Source: Lewinellaceae bacterium
Lineage (GTDB): Bacteria > Bacteroidota > Bacteroidia > Chitinophagales > Saprospiraceae
Direction: 5' to 3'
Assembly: GCA_016712415.1 (NCBI GenBank)
Contig: JADJRC010000021.1
Coordinates: 1-47,800 of the forward strand
DNA: 47,800 bases
Shown here piece by piece: positions 35,667 through 43,312 of the stretch. The notes under the pieces are model-generated. The model was given only the letters and a program-made list of their open reading frames with translations, had not been told where the DNA came from and made no database searches. The first letter of the stretch is position 1. Each line of letters starts with the position of its first letter. Made by a program: the position numbers and the translations under genes.

Positions 35667-36749
35667 TCATTCTTGCCACCAGTACGGTTGTTCCAACTGC
35701 CCGCCGGCTTCCAGCAGACAATCGTCGCAGGGCGTGGGATGGGATGGCGGGTTGAAGGTAACGGGCAGCGGGCAGTAGGTACGCGGATTTCCGGCAAAAT
35801 CCGGCGATACATACAGACGCGCCGTATCCTCCTGTGCCACGTAAAAAAAGCCGTAAACGAGCGTTTCAGGGTGTGTAGGGCAGGTGATATTGCTGCGTAT
35901 GGCGCCGGCAGGCGGATCGAACTGGGTGCCTTTCCGGGCGAGCAACTGATTCAGTTCTTCCAGGTAGCCATACGCATTGGCGCTGATGGTCTGCTGGTTG
36001 ACGAGCAGGTAAAAACCTTCGGAGAACCGGTAATCCACAGGCGTTTCCACCAGCGGATAGCCTTCAAGACGATCCTGTGCAACGCTGCCGCCGTCGATGA
36101 TCAGCACATTGTCTTTGAACAACTTACGCACGGAAAAGCAGGTTTTGGGCGCTATATCCGGGCTTTTGGGTGTATCCGTGATCTTGTAAGACTGGTCGAT
36201 TTCCCAGCGCAACCGTGCCGGGACAGCGCTGCCCGGCGCCTTCAGGCCGGTATAGAGGTAAAACTGCACGGTCGGTATGGGTACCGGCACGTTGTCGGCA
36301 TTGATGAATTCGCGCACCACGATTTCGGCCCGAAGGCTGTCGGCAGGAACAGGGTCGGGCAGCGTTTCCCATTCCGATTCGAATACCCGGCCGTCGGGCA
36401 GCGATGCGACCAGCCGGTATTGTCGTCCCGACTGGACCGGAAAAGCCGGGGTGTTGCGGTCGAACGCCCGGTAATACTTGCCGTCGTAGTTGGAAATGAG
36501 ATCAAGGGAATGCCCAAGATCGTCGTGCAGCACAACCTTGGCGCCGCCTATGGGCCGGGGCTGGTTGCCGCTGAGCACATACAATTCAAACACTTCAGCC
36601 GTCACTGCTCCCGGCGTGCCGGGTATAAACTTGCCCTGCACCAGGATACCGGAACCGGGCCTGTCGGAGCCGCCCAGTTCGATTTTGTCCACGCAGGCCC
36701 AAAAGCAGGTAAGTACAAGACATGCGGTTATTGCACACAACCTGTTCAT
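35667..36749 (-). CDS. DUF4249 lipoprotein, copy 1
   Basis: 360 residues with signal MNRLCAITACLVLTCFWACV (lipobox FWAC). It shares with copy 2 the blocks SGILVQGKFIPGTPGAVTAE, GAKVVLHDDLGHSLDLISNY, FSEGFYLLVNQQTISANAYG and NQLLARKGTQFDPPAGAIRS. Its ATG overlaps the TonB receptor stop (36746-36749, ATGA), indicating coupled translation. The duplication is tandem and old enough for substantial divergence in the middle of the protein. Role as for copy 2: a surface lipoprotein partner of the receptor (family knowledge). Confidence 0.93.
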   Translation of the reverse strand: MNRLCAITACLVLTCFWACVDKIELGGSDRPGSGILVQGKFIPGTPGAVTAEVFELYVLSGNQPRPIGGAKVVLHDDLGHSLDLISNYDGKYYRAFDRNTPAFPVQSGRQYRLVASLPDGRVFESEWETLPDPVPADSLRAEIVVREFINADNVPVPIPTVQFYLYTGLKAPGSAVPARLRWEIDQSYKITDTPKSPDIAPKTCFSVRKLFKDNVLIIDGGSVAQDRLEGYPLVETPVDYRFSEGFYLLVNQQTISANAYGYLEELNQLLARKGTQFDPPAGAIRSNITCPTHPETLVYGFFYVAQEDTARLYVSPDFAGNPRTYCPLPVTFNPPSHPTPCDDCLLEAGGQLEQPYWWQE

Positions 36750-39475
36750 ATCGTCTCAATATTTAGAGTGATGGCCGGAAAAACGGTACCCAGGATAGAC
36801 AGGCGGTTGGCCACCGTCTTCTGGTAGGGGTCCTGGATAAAGAAAACAGAGAAGGCATTGCGGCGCGCGTACACGTTGTACACGGAGAAATTCCAGCTGG
36901 TCTTCAGGGTTTTGCGTTTGTTGTAGCCCATGCCGATCGTGTAGGATACGTCGAGCCGGTGGTAATCCGGTATCCGGAGCTGGTTGCGCGGCGAGTACAC
37001 CGGCACAATCAGGTTGTTTTGCAGGCGATAACTCGTCAGGGGCGCCGTGGTGGGGCGGCCCGTGCTGTAGGTGAAGTTAAACGTCAGGTTATGGCGCTGG
37101 CTGGGCTGGTAATTGACGACGAGGTTGACGATATGCGGCTTGTCAAAATTGCTGGGATACCAGTTGCCCTTGTTGATACCTTCTATCTGCCGTTCCGTGC
37201 GGGAAAAGGTATAACCCAGTTGCCCGTTCACCGGTTTTCTGGAAGTTTTTACGCTGCATTCAAAGCCGTAAGCGCGGCCTGTGCCGTTGCGAATCTCCGT
37301 CTCCAGTTTTTCGTTGAGTGCCAGGTTGGCAAAATCGCGGTAATCCCACAGCCGGTCGATGACGCGGTAGAACAACTCTGCCGATGTTTCCCAGGCATTA
37401 TCCCGCGTATTCCGGAAGTAGCCGGCCGAGAAGTTGTGCGACAGGAAGGGCTTGATGTAGCCGGTGCTCAACTGGTACTGGCTCGTGGGCGTGGGCGTGT
37501 CTGTGTTGAAAATCTGGTTAATAAACTGACTGGTGCGGCTGTACCCCGCCTTCAGCGAACTGTAGGCGTTGAGGCGGTACCGGCCCGATATCCGGGGTTC
37601 GAGGGAAGTGTAGTGTGCAATGGTTTTCCCGGCGCCGTAGCGCAGGGTGTCCGATACATTGCCCGGTGCGACGGCGGGGCTGTACCCATACACCGTTTTT
37701 GGACCGAGAAAACGGTAGTGGTTCAATCGAAGTCCCCCGATAAGGGTCAGACGTGGCGAAAGCGTCCACTCGCCGTTGCCGAACAGGGCGCTTTCCAGCC
37801 CCTGCTCCGTTTCGAGGGATTTGGCCGTGATGACAGACAGCGGACCAACCGGCTCCTGTTCGCCGGTCCTGACCTTGTAGAGCACGGATTCGATGCCGGC
37901 GTCCAGTTTCAGCGATTTGGAGAGGTGCCGCGTCAGCAGCTCCCTTATTTTGTAATAGGAAATGCCGTTCCGGATACGACCGCCGTCGGCGCCCTGAAAA
38001 TCGGTTTGCACGCTGCTGTAATCGCTGGCAACCAGGGAGAACCGGGAATAAAAATTTTCAAAAAAAGAATGTTTGTAGGTGACCTGGCCGCTGACCGTGC
38101 GGTAGTCGAAGCCAAATTCACGGTTGTAACTGAACTGGTCTTCTGCCAGATAGCCTGACAGGATCAGGGTGTTTTTTGCGTCAAGCCTGTGGGTATAGCG
38201 GAGACTGGCGTCGTAAAATGAAGCGGAACTGCGCTTCAGTTCTATCCTTTTGGCCAGTTTGAGCACGCCGTCGGTGTACGAAGCGCGCACGCCTGCGATG
38301 ATGGAACTTTTGTTTTGCTGCACCGGCCCCTCCACGCTGAGTCGCCCCGACACGGGCCCGACGCCGCCCTTTATTTTCCATTTCTCAAAACTGCCGTCGC
38401 GCATTTGCACGTCGACGACCGAGGCGAGCCGCCCCCCGTATTGCGCCGGCAGGATGCTTTTGTAGAGTTCGACCTTGTCGACGAGGTCTGTGTTGTAGGT
38501 ACTGAAAAAGCCCAGGGCATGGGTGGCGTTGTACAGCACCGCCTCGTCCTGGAGCATAAGGTTCTGGTCTGCCTCGCCGCCCCTGACGTTGATGCCCGCA
38601 GCGCCCTCGCCTACCGAAGTGACGCCCGTGCTGAGCAGGAGGCTCCGCACCACGTCGGCCTCGCCAAGCAGCGTCGGCAGGCGTTTGATGGTTTTGGGGT
38701 CGAGTTGATTGACACCGACACGGGCACTGCTCACGTTGGCGTCCGGCGCTTCGGCTTTGATCAGCACCTCGGCCAGGTTGGTGCTTTCGGTGTTCAGCCG
38801 GACCGCGATATCGCCGTCGGCGAGGAGGTGCACGACCGTTTCAAAGGGCGAAAAACCGACCTGCTGTACCCTCAGCGGGTGCTCCCCCACCGGCAGGATC
38901 GACTCAAAACGCCCCTGGTCGTCCGTAGCGGTGTTTTTGCCCTTGACGCCGGACCAGAAAACCAGGGCCCGGATGACAGGTTCGCCTGTTTGTGCATCGG
39001 TCACCAGACCTTTTATTCGCGCCTTGCCGCTCGGGCTGATGCGATCGATCCCGCCGATTCGGATCACGGCGCCTCCAGACGGCGTTCCGGCCACCGTATC
39101 CTGTTGTTGTCCGGCCGCCCTCAATGCCGTATAGTATTCCGGGGAGTAGCCCGTACGGATAAGATTTTCAGGTGCAATGGCCACGGCGTAATGCCGGTAA
39201 AAGAAAAAATCCAGTCCGGTGTTTTGCAGCAACCGGCGCAGTGCGTCCGGCAGGGGCGTATCGGTGATCCGGGCGTCTATCGCTTGTTCCGGCAGCGATC
39301 CCGGAGCATAATAAAACCGGAGGTGGTATTGCCGCTCCAGTTGCGCAAAAACGGAATCAAGCGGTATACCCTGGGCGCGGATGTTGACCCGGAGGGTGTC
39401 GGAGGATTGTGCCGATACCTGAACTGCACCCGGCAGGAGCAGCAGCAACAACGGCAGGAAAATAAATCTGGGCAT
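36746..39475 (-). CDS. TonB-dependent outer membrane receptor with STN and carboxypeptidase-regulatory-like domains
   Basis: 909 residues from ATG at 39475 (MPRFIFLPLLLLLLPGAVQV, SAQ); an upstream TTG is less likely. Order: STN domain (VNIRAQGIPLDSVFAQLERQ, LRRLLQNTGLDFFF), CarboxypepD_reg-like domain (IKGLVTDAQTGEPVIRALVF, STNLAEVLIKAE), plug (TLLGEADVVRSLLLSTGVTS, GGEADQNLMLQDEAVLYNAT, GGRLASVVDVQMRDG), and a 22-strand-type barrel ending RLSILGTVFPAITLNIETI. STN usually interacts with an anti-sigma factor, but no such gene is nearby. First gene of the operon with two DUF4249 lipoproteins and the MG2-like protein. Substrate unknown. Confidence 0.95.
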   Translation of the reverse strand: MPRFIFLPLLLLLLPGAVQVSAQSSDTLRVNIRAQGIPLDSVFAQLERQYHLRFYYAPGSLPEQAIDARITDTPLPDALRRLLQNTGLDFFFYRHYAVAIAPENLIRTGYSPEYYTALRAAGQQQDTVAGTPSGGAVIRIGGIDRISPSGKARIKGLVTDAQTGEPVIRALVFWSGVKGKNTATDDQGRFESILPVGEHPLRVQQVGFSPFETVVHLLADGDIAVRLNTESTNLAEVLIKAEAPDANVSSARVGVNQLDPKTIKRLPTLLGEADVVRSLLLSTGVTSVGEGAAGINVRGGEADQNLMLQDEAVLYNATHALGFFSTYNTDLVDKVELYKSILPAQYGGRLASVVDVQMRDGSFEKWKIKGGVGPVSGRLSVEGPVQQNKSSIIAGVRASYTDGVLKLAKRIELKRSSASFYDASLRYTHRLDAKNTLILSGYLAEDQFSYNREFGFDYRTVSGQVTYKHSFFENFYSRFSLVASDYSSVQTDFQGADGGRIRNGISYYKIRELLTRHLSKSLKLDAGIESVLYKVRTGEQEPVGPLSVITAKSLETEQGLESALFGNGEWTLSPRLTLIGGLRLNHYRFLGPKTVYGYSPAVAPGNVSDTLRYGAGKTIAHYTSLEPRISGRYRLNAYSSLKAGYSRTSQFINQIFNTDTPTPTSQYQLSTGYIKPFLSHNFSAGYFRNTRDNAWETSAELFYRVIDRLWDYRDFANLALNEKLETEIRNGTGRAYGFECSVKTSRKPVNGQLGYTFSRTERQIEGINKGNWYPSNFDKPHIVNLVVNYQPSQRHNLTFNFTYSTGRPTTAPLTSYRLQNNLIVPVYSPRNQLRIPDYHRLDVSYTIGMGYNKRKTLKTSWNFSVYNVYARRNAFSVFFIQDPYQKTVANRLSILGTVFPAITLNIETI

Positions 39476-39501
39476 CTTTTGCGAATTGCGTTCCAATCGC
39501 C

Positions 39502-39509
39502 CAAAGATA
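39502..39509 (-). promoter_or_regulatory. Promoter -7 element (TATCTTTG) for the TonB operon
   Basis: On the minus strand TATCTTTG matches TAnnTTTG, 27 nt upstream of the receptor ATG. It lies just after the stop of the EEP gene, so the receptor operon probably has its own promoter. Confidence 0.6.
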
Positions 39510-39520
39510 GCTGGTTCTGT

Positions 39521-40486
39521 TTATCCTTCCGTCAGTGAAAATTCAGCCCAGAGCGGGTAGTGGTCCGATATCATAAAAGACAATTGCTGTTTGCTTAGGT
39601 CCCGGTCTTTCAGCACCTTGCCGACAAAGTCAAAATTGCCGCCTTGCAGGAACTGCATGGTCAGTTTGGGTTGACCGTTGGAGCCGTCGAACCAGGCGAT
39701 ATGGTCGTAAAACTTGGTTTCGTCGAAGATCGACCGCGTCACCTGTTCCAGGGCGGGCGGGATGTGGAGGCCTTCGGAAAAAAAGGTCTGCGCCAGGACG
39801 TCGCCGCGTTGTTCGATATTGAAATCGCCGAGTGCCAGCAGGTTCTGTTCATAATCGCTGACCTCTTTGGCCCAGTCGGACATCCAGCGGGCGATAGCCT
39901 TGAGTTCGGGCATGCGTTGTTTGGCTGAGTCGCCGAAAAGGACATGCAGCGTCACCAGCACGAAAGTAGCGCCTGCGCTGCGAAAACCGACGGCATAAGG
40001 TGTGCGGGCAAATTGCCGCTGGAGTGCGTCGGGGGCTATGCTGTTGAGTTGCTCTCCGGGCACCACGAGTTCGCAGGCAAGCCCGGAGAGCTGCACCCGC
40101 CGGGTATCGAAAAGATAGGCCATGCGCTCGCCGTTGCCCGCAGCCCCCCGGTTGACGTCGGTGAGGATAAGCCCCCAGTCGGGGCCCAGCACGTGCATCA
40201 CGTCGCGCAAACCCCGGATGTTGTCTTTCACTTCCTGCAAGGCGATGACGTCAAAATGCCCGATGATCTCGGCGATGCAGCGCGTCGCATGCAGGTCGCG
40301 TCGGGGACTGTCGGACATGTCGCTGACCCATTTGCGGGTGATATTGCCGAATCCGCGGACATTCCAGGTAGCGATCAGCAGGTTTTGTTCGAGCCGTTTG
40401 GCGGGAATGGCGGCGTTGAGCGTGTTGCGCAGTTCGGCCAGTTCCTGCTGGATATTGGCGGGGGGAGTATCGGTTATAGCGGGCAT
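39521..40486 (-). CDS. Endonuclease/exonuclease/phosphatase (EEP) family protein
   Basis: 321 residues from ATG at 40486 (MPAITDTPPANIQQELAELR). EEP motifs: LLIATWNVRGFG, FDVIALQEVKDNIRGL (Glu), NLLALGDFNIEQRGDV (Asp-Asn) and FMISDHYPLWAEF (Asp-His). No signal peptide. The family cleaves phosphodiesters in nucleic acids or phospholipid-derived substrates. The start chosen lacks a longer upstream extension of low-quality sequence. It is transcribed divergently from rpmH and lies upstream of the TonB operon. A cytoplasmic nuclease or phosphatase role is likely but not specific. Confidence 0.92.
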   Translation of the reverse strand: MPAITDTPPANIQQELAELRNTLNAAIPAKRLEQNLLIATWNVRGFGNITRKWVSDMSDSPRRDLHATRCIAEIIGHFDVIALQEVKDNIRGLRDVMHVLGPDWGLILTDVNRGAAGNGERMAYLFDTRRVQLSGLACELVVPGEQLNSIAPDALQRQFARTPYAVGFRSAGATFVLVTLHVLFGDSAKQRMPELKAIARWMSDWAKEVSDYEQNLLALGDFNIEQRGDVLAQTFFSEGLHIPPALEQVTRSIFDETKFYDHIAWFDGSNGQPKLTMQFLQGGNFDFVGKVLKDRDLSKQQLSFMISDHYPLWAEFSLTEG

Positions 40487-40618
40487 AATTGTGTTTGCTT
40501 TTAAGATTAACGAATTAAAAAACCACTGTTGTGCGACAGACCGGGGACGCAAGAACGGCATTTCCGGCATTTTTGTGAAAATTGTAAACTTCCCACTTTT
40601 ATTTCCCGGAAACAATCT

Positions 40619-40626
40619 TACCTTTG
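40619..40626 (+). promoter_or_regulatory. Promoter -7 element (TACCTTTG) for rpmH
   Basis: TACCTTTG fits TAnnTTTG, 42 nt upstream of the rpmH ATG. Many Bacteroidota ribosomal promoters use this form. Confidence 0.6.
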
Positions 40627-40668
40627 CGCTCCGATTTTTGAATAGCAGTTTACAATTTTTGACAATCA

Positions 40669-40824
40669 ATGAAACGTACATATCAACCGTCCCGACGCGC
40701 CCGCAAAAACAAGCACGGCTTTCGCGAACGTATGGCCTCCAAAAATGGCCGTAAACTTATCTCGCGCCGTCGCAAACAAGGCCGCTGGAAACTCAGTGTT
40801 TCCGACGAAAGGCGCCTGAAGTAA
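40669..40824 (+). CDS. rpmH: 50S ribosomal protein L34
   Basis: 51 residues: MKRTYQPSRRARKNKHGFRE, RMASKNGRKLISRRRKQGRW and KLSVSDERRLK. This is the complete L34 protein; the TYQPS start and the highly basic sequence are diagnostic. L34 is part of the large ribosomal subunit. A terminator follows, and rnpA comes next on the same strand, the common rpmH-rnpA order. Confidence 0.98.
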   Translation: MKRTYQPSRRARKNKHGFRERMASKNGRKLISRRRKQGRWKLSVSDERRLK

Positions 40825-40874
40825 ACACGGTCTGTTGCGCTGCGGTGCTGATTCATATATCAGATACCATACCA

Positions 40875-40913
40875 AACCCGTCCTGCGGCATTCCGCCGCA
40901 GGACGGGTTTTTT
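40875..40913 (+). terminator. Rho-independent terminator after rpmH
   Basis: AACCCGTCCTGCGGC and GCCGCAGGACGGGTT form a perfect 15-bp stem with a 5-nt loop, followed by a T-run (six T residues, the first two in the stem). It separates rpmH from rnpA, so rnpA needs readthrough or its own promoter (TAATTTCG near 40953 is one mismatch from the -7 consensus). Confidence 0.93.
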
Positions 40914-40967
40914 GTGGTCGCCGTAGAGGCATCTATTTCTCCGGCAACTTGTTAATTTCGCCCTATC

Positions 40968-41429
40968 ATGCCCGGTTTCAGCAGACAGGAAAGGTTAAAA
41001 AGCAGAAAAGTCATCGCCCGGCTTTTCAGGGAGGGCCATTCATTTATGGCCTATCCATTCAGGGTGGTGTGGGTCAACCCCACCCCCGGCCCCTCCCCCG
41101 ATGGGAGGGGAGACGCGCTACCCGGCGCGGTACGCGACGGGTCTCCCCTCCCATCGGGGGAGGGGCCGGGGGTGGGGTCATGTACCCAACTCGCCATTTC
41201 CGTCCCGAAACGCCACTTCAGGACCGCCGTCCAGCGCAACCGGCTCAAACGCCGCATCCGCGAAGCGTACCGCCTGCACAAGGCCGGTTTGTACGAAACA
41301 CTGTCGGGCGGCCCGGTCAGCCTCATGCTCATGTACATCGCCAAAGAGGAGCTGCCTTACCGGGATATAGAGGCCGGGATGATCAAGATGATCCGGAAAT
41401 TTCCGGTCAGCGGCCATATAAATCCCTAA
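40968..41429 (+). CDS. rnpA: Ribonuclease P protein component with an in-frame palindromic insertion
   Basis: 153 residues. The N-terminal FSRQERLKSRKVIARLFREG and the C-terminal AISVPKRHFRTAVQRNRLKR and RIREAYRLHKAGLY are standard RnpA, including the RNR box. Between FRVVWV and QLAISV lie 34 extra residues (NPTPGPSPDGRGDALPGAVR, DGSPLPSGEGPGVGS) encoded by a 102-nt palindromic element. Without it the protein would be 119 residues, the normal length. RnpA assists the RNase P RNA in 5' processing of tRNA precursors. The insertion sits between two strands, away from the RNR helix, so the protein may still work. Confidence 0.95.
   Translation: MPGFSRQERLKSRKVIARLFREGHSFMAYPFRVVWVNPTPGPSPDGRGDALPGAVRDGSPLPSGEGPGVGSCTQLAISVPKRHFRTAVQRNRLKRRIREAYRLHKAGLYETLSGGPVSLMLMYIAKEELPYRDIEAGMIKMIRKFPVSGHINP
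41077..41178 (+). repeat. 102-nt palindromic element inside rnpA, 38-bp perfect arms
   Basis: The left arm 41077-41114 (starting ACCCCACCCCCGGCCCCTCC) is the exact reverse complement of 41141-41178. The 26-nt centre pairs partly again (GCGCTACC and GGTACGC). The length, 34 codons, keeps the rnpA frame and contains no stop. The sequence differs in base composition from the rest of the gene. It behaves like a palindromic element that can enter coding sequences, as Rickettsia palindromic elements do (family analogy). Confidence 0.95.
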
Positions 41430-41451
41430 TTTTGCGACCCAACTACAGTCC

Positions 41452-42126
41452 ATGCTTTTTCCCATCGGCGACGACAACATAGAGGGCGGCCATACGCCGC
41501 TGTTCAGTCATGGCTTTCTGCTGCTGAACATCGGTGTATTTGTGTTGCAAGCCACGCTTCCGCCGGGAGCGCAAGCCTCTTTCGTACAAACCTGGGGCGC
41601 TGTGCCGTACGAGATCGCGCAGGGGGTTGACCTGCAAACGCTGCTCACCAGCATATTCCTGCACGGCAGCTGGCTGCACCTGCTCAGCAACATGCTGTAC
41701 CTGTGGATTTTTGCCGACAACATCGAGGGCGTGGTGGGCAGTTTCCGTTTTTTCCTCTTTTACATCCTCGGCGGACTGGTAGCCGGGCTTACCCAGGTGG
41801 CTTTTGACCCGGCAAGCAGCGTACCCTGCGTGGGCGCAAGCGGCGCCATTGCAGCCGTGATGGGCGCTTATATCATCATGTTTCCCGCTTCGCGGGTAAA
41901 AATGCTGCTCCTGCTCTTTTTCATCGTTTTTTATATCCCGTCCTGGGTTTTCCTGGGGCTGTGGTTTGTTCAACAGGCGATGGCAGGCTTTGAAATGCTG
42001 GGCATGAGCAGCAGGGATACGGGCGGTGTGGCCTGGTGGGCGCATATCGGCGGTTTTTTGTTCGGCATCGCGATGGGCTTTTACTTCCGGGGCAAATACA
42101 AAACCCGGTATCTCCGGCTGCGCTAA
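41452..42126 (+). CDS. Rhomboid-family intramembrane serine protease
   Basis: 224 residues. MLFPIGDDNIEGGHTPLFSH, then membrane segments with HGSWLHLLSNMLYLWIFADN, CVGASGAIAAVMGAYIIMFP (catalytic Ser in GASG) and WWAHIGGFLFGIAMGF (catalytic His). These are the rhomboid landmarks; the enzyme cleaves membrane proteins within the bilayer of the inner membrane. The gene begins 22 nt after rnpA and is probably co-transcribed. Substrates unknown. Confidence 0.95.
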   Translation: MLFPIGDDNIEGGHTPLFSHGFLLLNIGVFVLQATLPPGAQASFVQTWGAVPYEIAQGVDLQTLLTSIFLHGSWLHLLSNMLYLWIFADNIEGVVGSFRFFLFYILGGLVAGLTQVAFDPASSVPCVGASGAIAAVMGAYIIMFPASRVKMLLLLFFIVFYIPSWVFLGLWFVQQAMAGFEMLGMSSRDTGGVAWWAHIGGFLFGIAMGFYFRGKYKTRYLRLR

Positions 42127-42289
42127 TGTGGATTGTCCGTTTCAGGCACTCTTTTTACCGGTTCAGCATCAGAAACCATAACATCGGCGGCACTTTGGCC
42201 GTTCATGCGGTTCTGTCATGTGGCGGGCGCCTGAAAAGGCCGTCCCAATATTTATTCGGCATCAAACTTTCATACTTAAACATACCACT

Positions 42290-42853
42290 ATGATTCGTAA
42301 TCTCTCATTTCCGGCACTGCTCATCGCTCTCTTACTCCCTGCCCTGTCGTCTGCGCAACGCCTGTTCACGCGCGATGCCAAGGTCTATTTCGACGCTACT
42401 TCAAAGGATTCTCCCGAACGCATCGAGGCGAAGGCCAAAAGCGGGACAATGGTGCTCGACGTCGCTTCCGGGCAAATTGAAGCCGCCATTCTGGTCAAAA
42501 GTTTTCTTTTTGAAAAAGCCCTGATGCAGGAGCACTTCAACGAGAACTATATGGAAAGCACCAAATTTCCGAAGGCAACTTTTAAAGGCAAAATCGACGA
42601 CGCCTCCAAAGTGGACTTCAACAAAGACGGCAGTTACAGCCCGACGTTCTCGGGTGATCTGACCCTGCACGGTGTGACCAAACAGGTAAAAGTGCCCGTT
42701 ACGGTAAAGGTAAAAGACGGAAAACCGACGGCCACGGCGAACTTCAGCGTGAGCCTGGCAGACCACGGCATTTCCATCCCCTCGGTGGTGAGCGACAAAC
42801 TGGCCAAAGAAGCCAAGATCACCGTCGATGCGGCGCTGGAGCCGATGAAATAA
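42290..42853 (+). CDS. YceI-family periplasmic protein
   Basis: 187 residues. Signal peptide MIRNLSFPALLIALLLPALS, SAQ. The mature lipocalin-like YceI barrel shows RDAKVYFDATSKDSPERIEA, FLFEKALMQEHFNENYMEST, KFPKATFKGKIDD and SGDLTLHGVTKQVKVPVTVK. FPxAxFxG and G.LTLHGVTK are the family signatures. YceI proteins bind isoprenoid or amphiphilic lipids in the periplasm. Probably monocistronic; a long hairpin lies downstream. Confidence 0.95.
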   Translation: MIRNLSFPALLIALLLPALSSAQRLFTRDAKVYFDATSKDSPERIEAKAKSGTMVLDVASGQIEAAILVKSFLFEKALMQEHFNENYMESTKFPKATFKGKIDDASKVDFNKDGSYSPTFSGDLTLHGVTKQVKVPVTVKVKDGKPTATANFSVSLADHGISIPSVVSDKLAKEAKITVDAALEPMK

Positions 42854-42871
42854 AGGGTAAGATAACATGGA

Positions 42872-42990
42872 TCATCCCGAATTTATTTCCCACAAATTGC
42901 CGCAGATTTGGTAATGTTCTGCGGCAATCTGCGGGTTTTTTCTGCGGGAATCTGCGGGAAACACACTACCATGCGCGAAATTCGGGATGA
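42872..42990. repeat. Compound palindromic intergenic element
   Basis: The outer arms TCATCCCGAATTT (42872-42884) and AAATTCGGGATGA (42978-42990) are perfectly complementary. Inside, TTGCCGCAGATT and TCTGCGGCAA pair, with further TCTGCGG repeats. It lies after the YceI stop and may serve as terminator or be a dispersed repeat of the same type as the element at 28711-28788. From 42991 to 43258 I see no recognisable gene; an open plus-strand stretch near 43090-43180 (FRFDEQYAWFGAYRYRLYDT) has no known match and could be a remnant. Confidence 0.75.
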
Positions 42991-43258
42991 CTCCATGTTG
43001 CCTTTTGGAGTGAGATGTCGGCTCCTCGTAGTTTTCAGCCAGTCCGGTCAGCGCAAAAAAGTACAGAGCCGGGAGGGGCAATACCCCGTTTCCGTTTCGA
43101 TGAACAATACGCCTGGTTCGGCGCGTACCGTTACAGGCTATACGATACGGGCAATGTGTTTCTGTCGTGCAAAACGGCTTTGAGCCCCGGTATCATGGTA
43201 TTGCTAATTTCAGCGCATCGTTAAGACCATTTGGGTAAACAACAAATCATTGATTTGC

Positions 43259-43266
43259 TATTTTTG
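43259..43266 (+). promoter_or_regulatory. Promoter -7 element (TATTTTTG) for the metalloprotease gene
   Basis: TATTTTTG matches TAnnTTTG, about 47 nt upstream of the first ATG of the protease gene. Confidence 0.5.
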
Positions 43267-43312
43267 CGTGCTTTTTAATCCTTCCTTGTCACCGCTTTTT
43301 CATTTTACTTCC

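Noticed and set aside
36959..39538. Two long plus-strand open frames of about 400 codons
   Set aside because: Antisense to the TonB receptor, which has full domain structure; GC-rich codon use keeps the opposite strand open.
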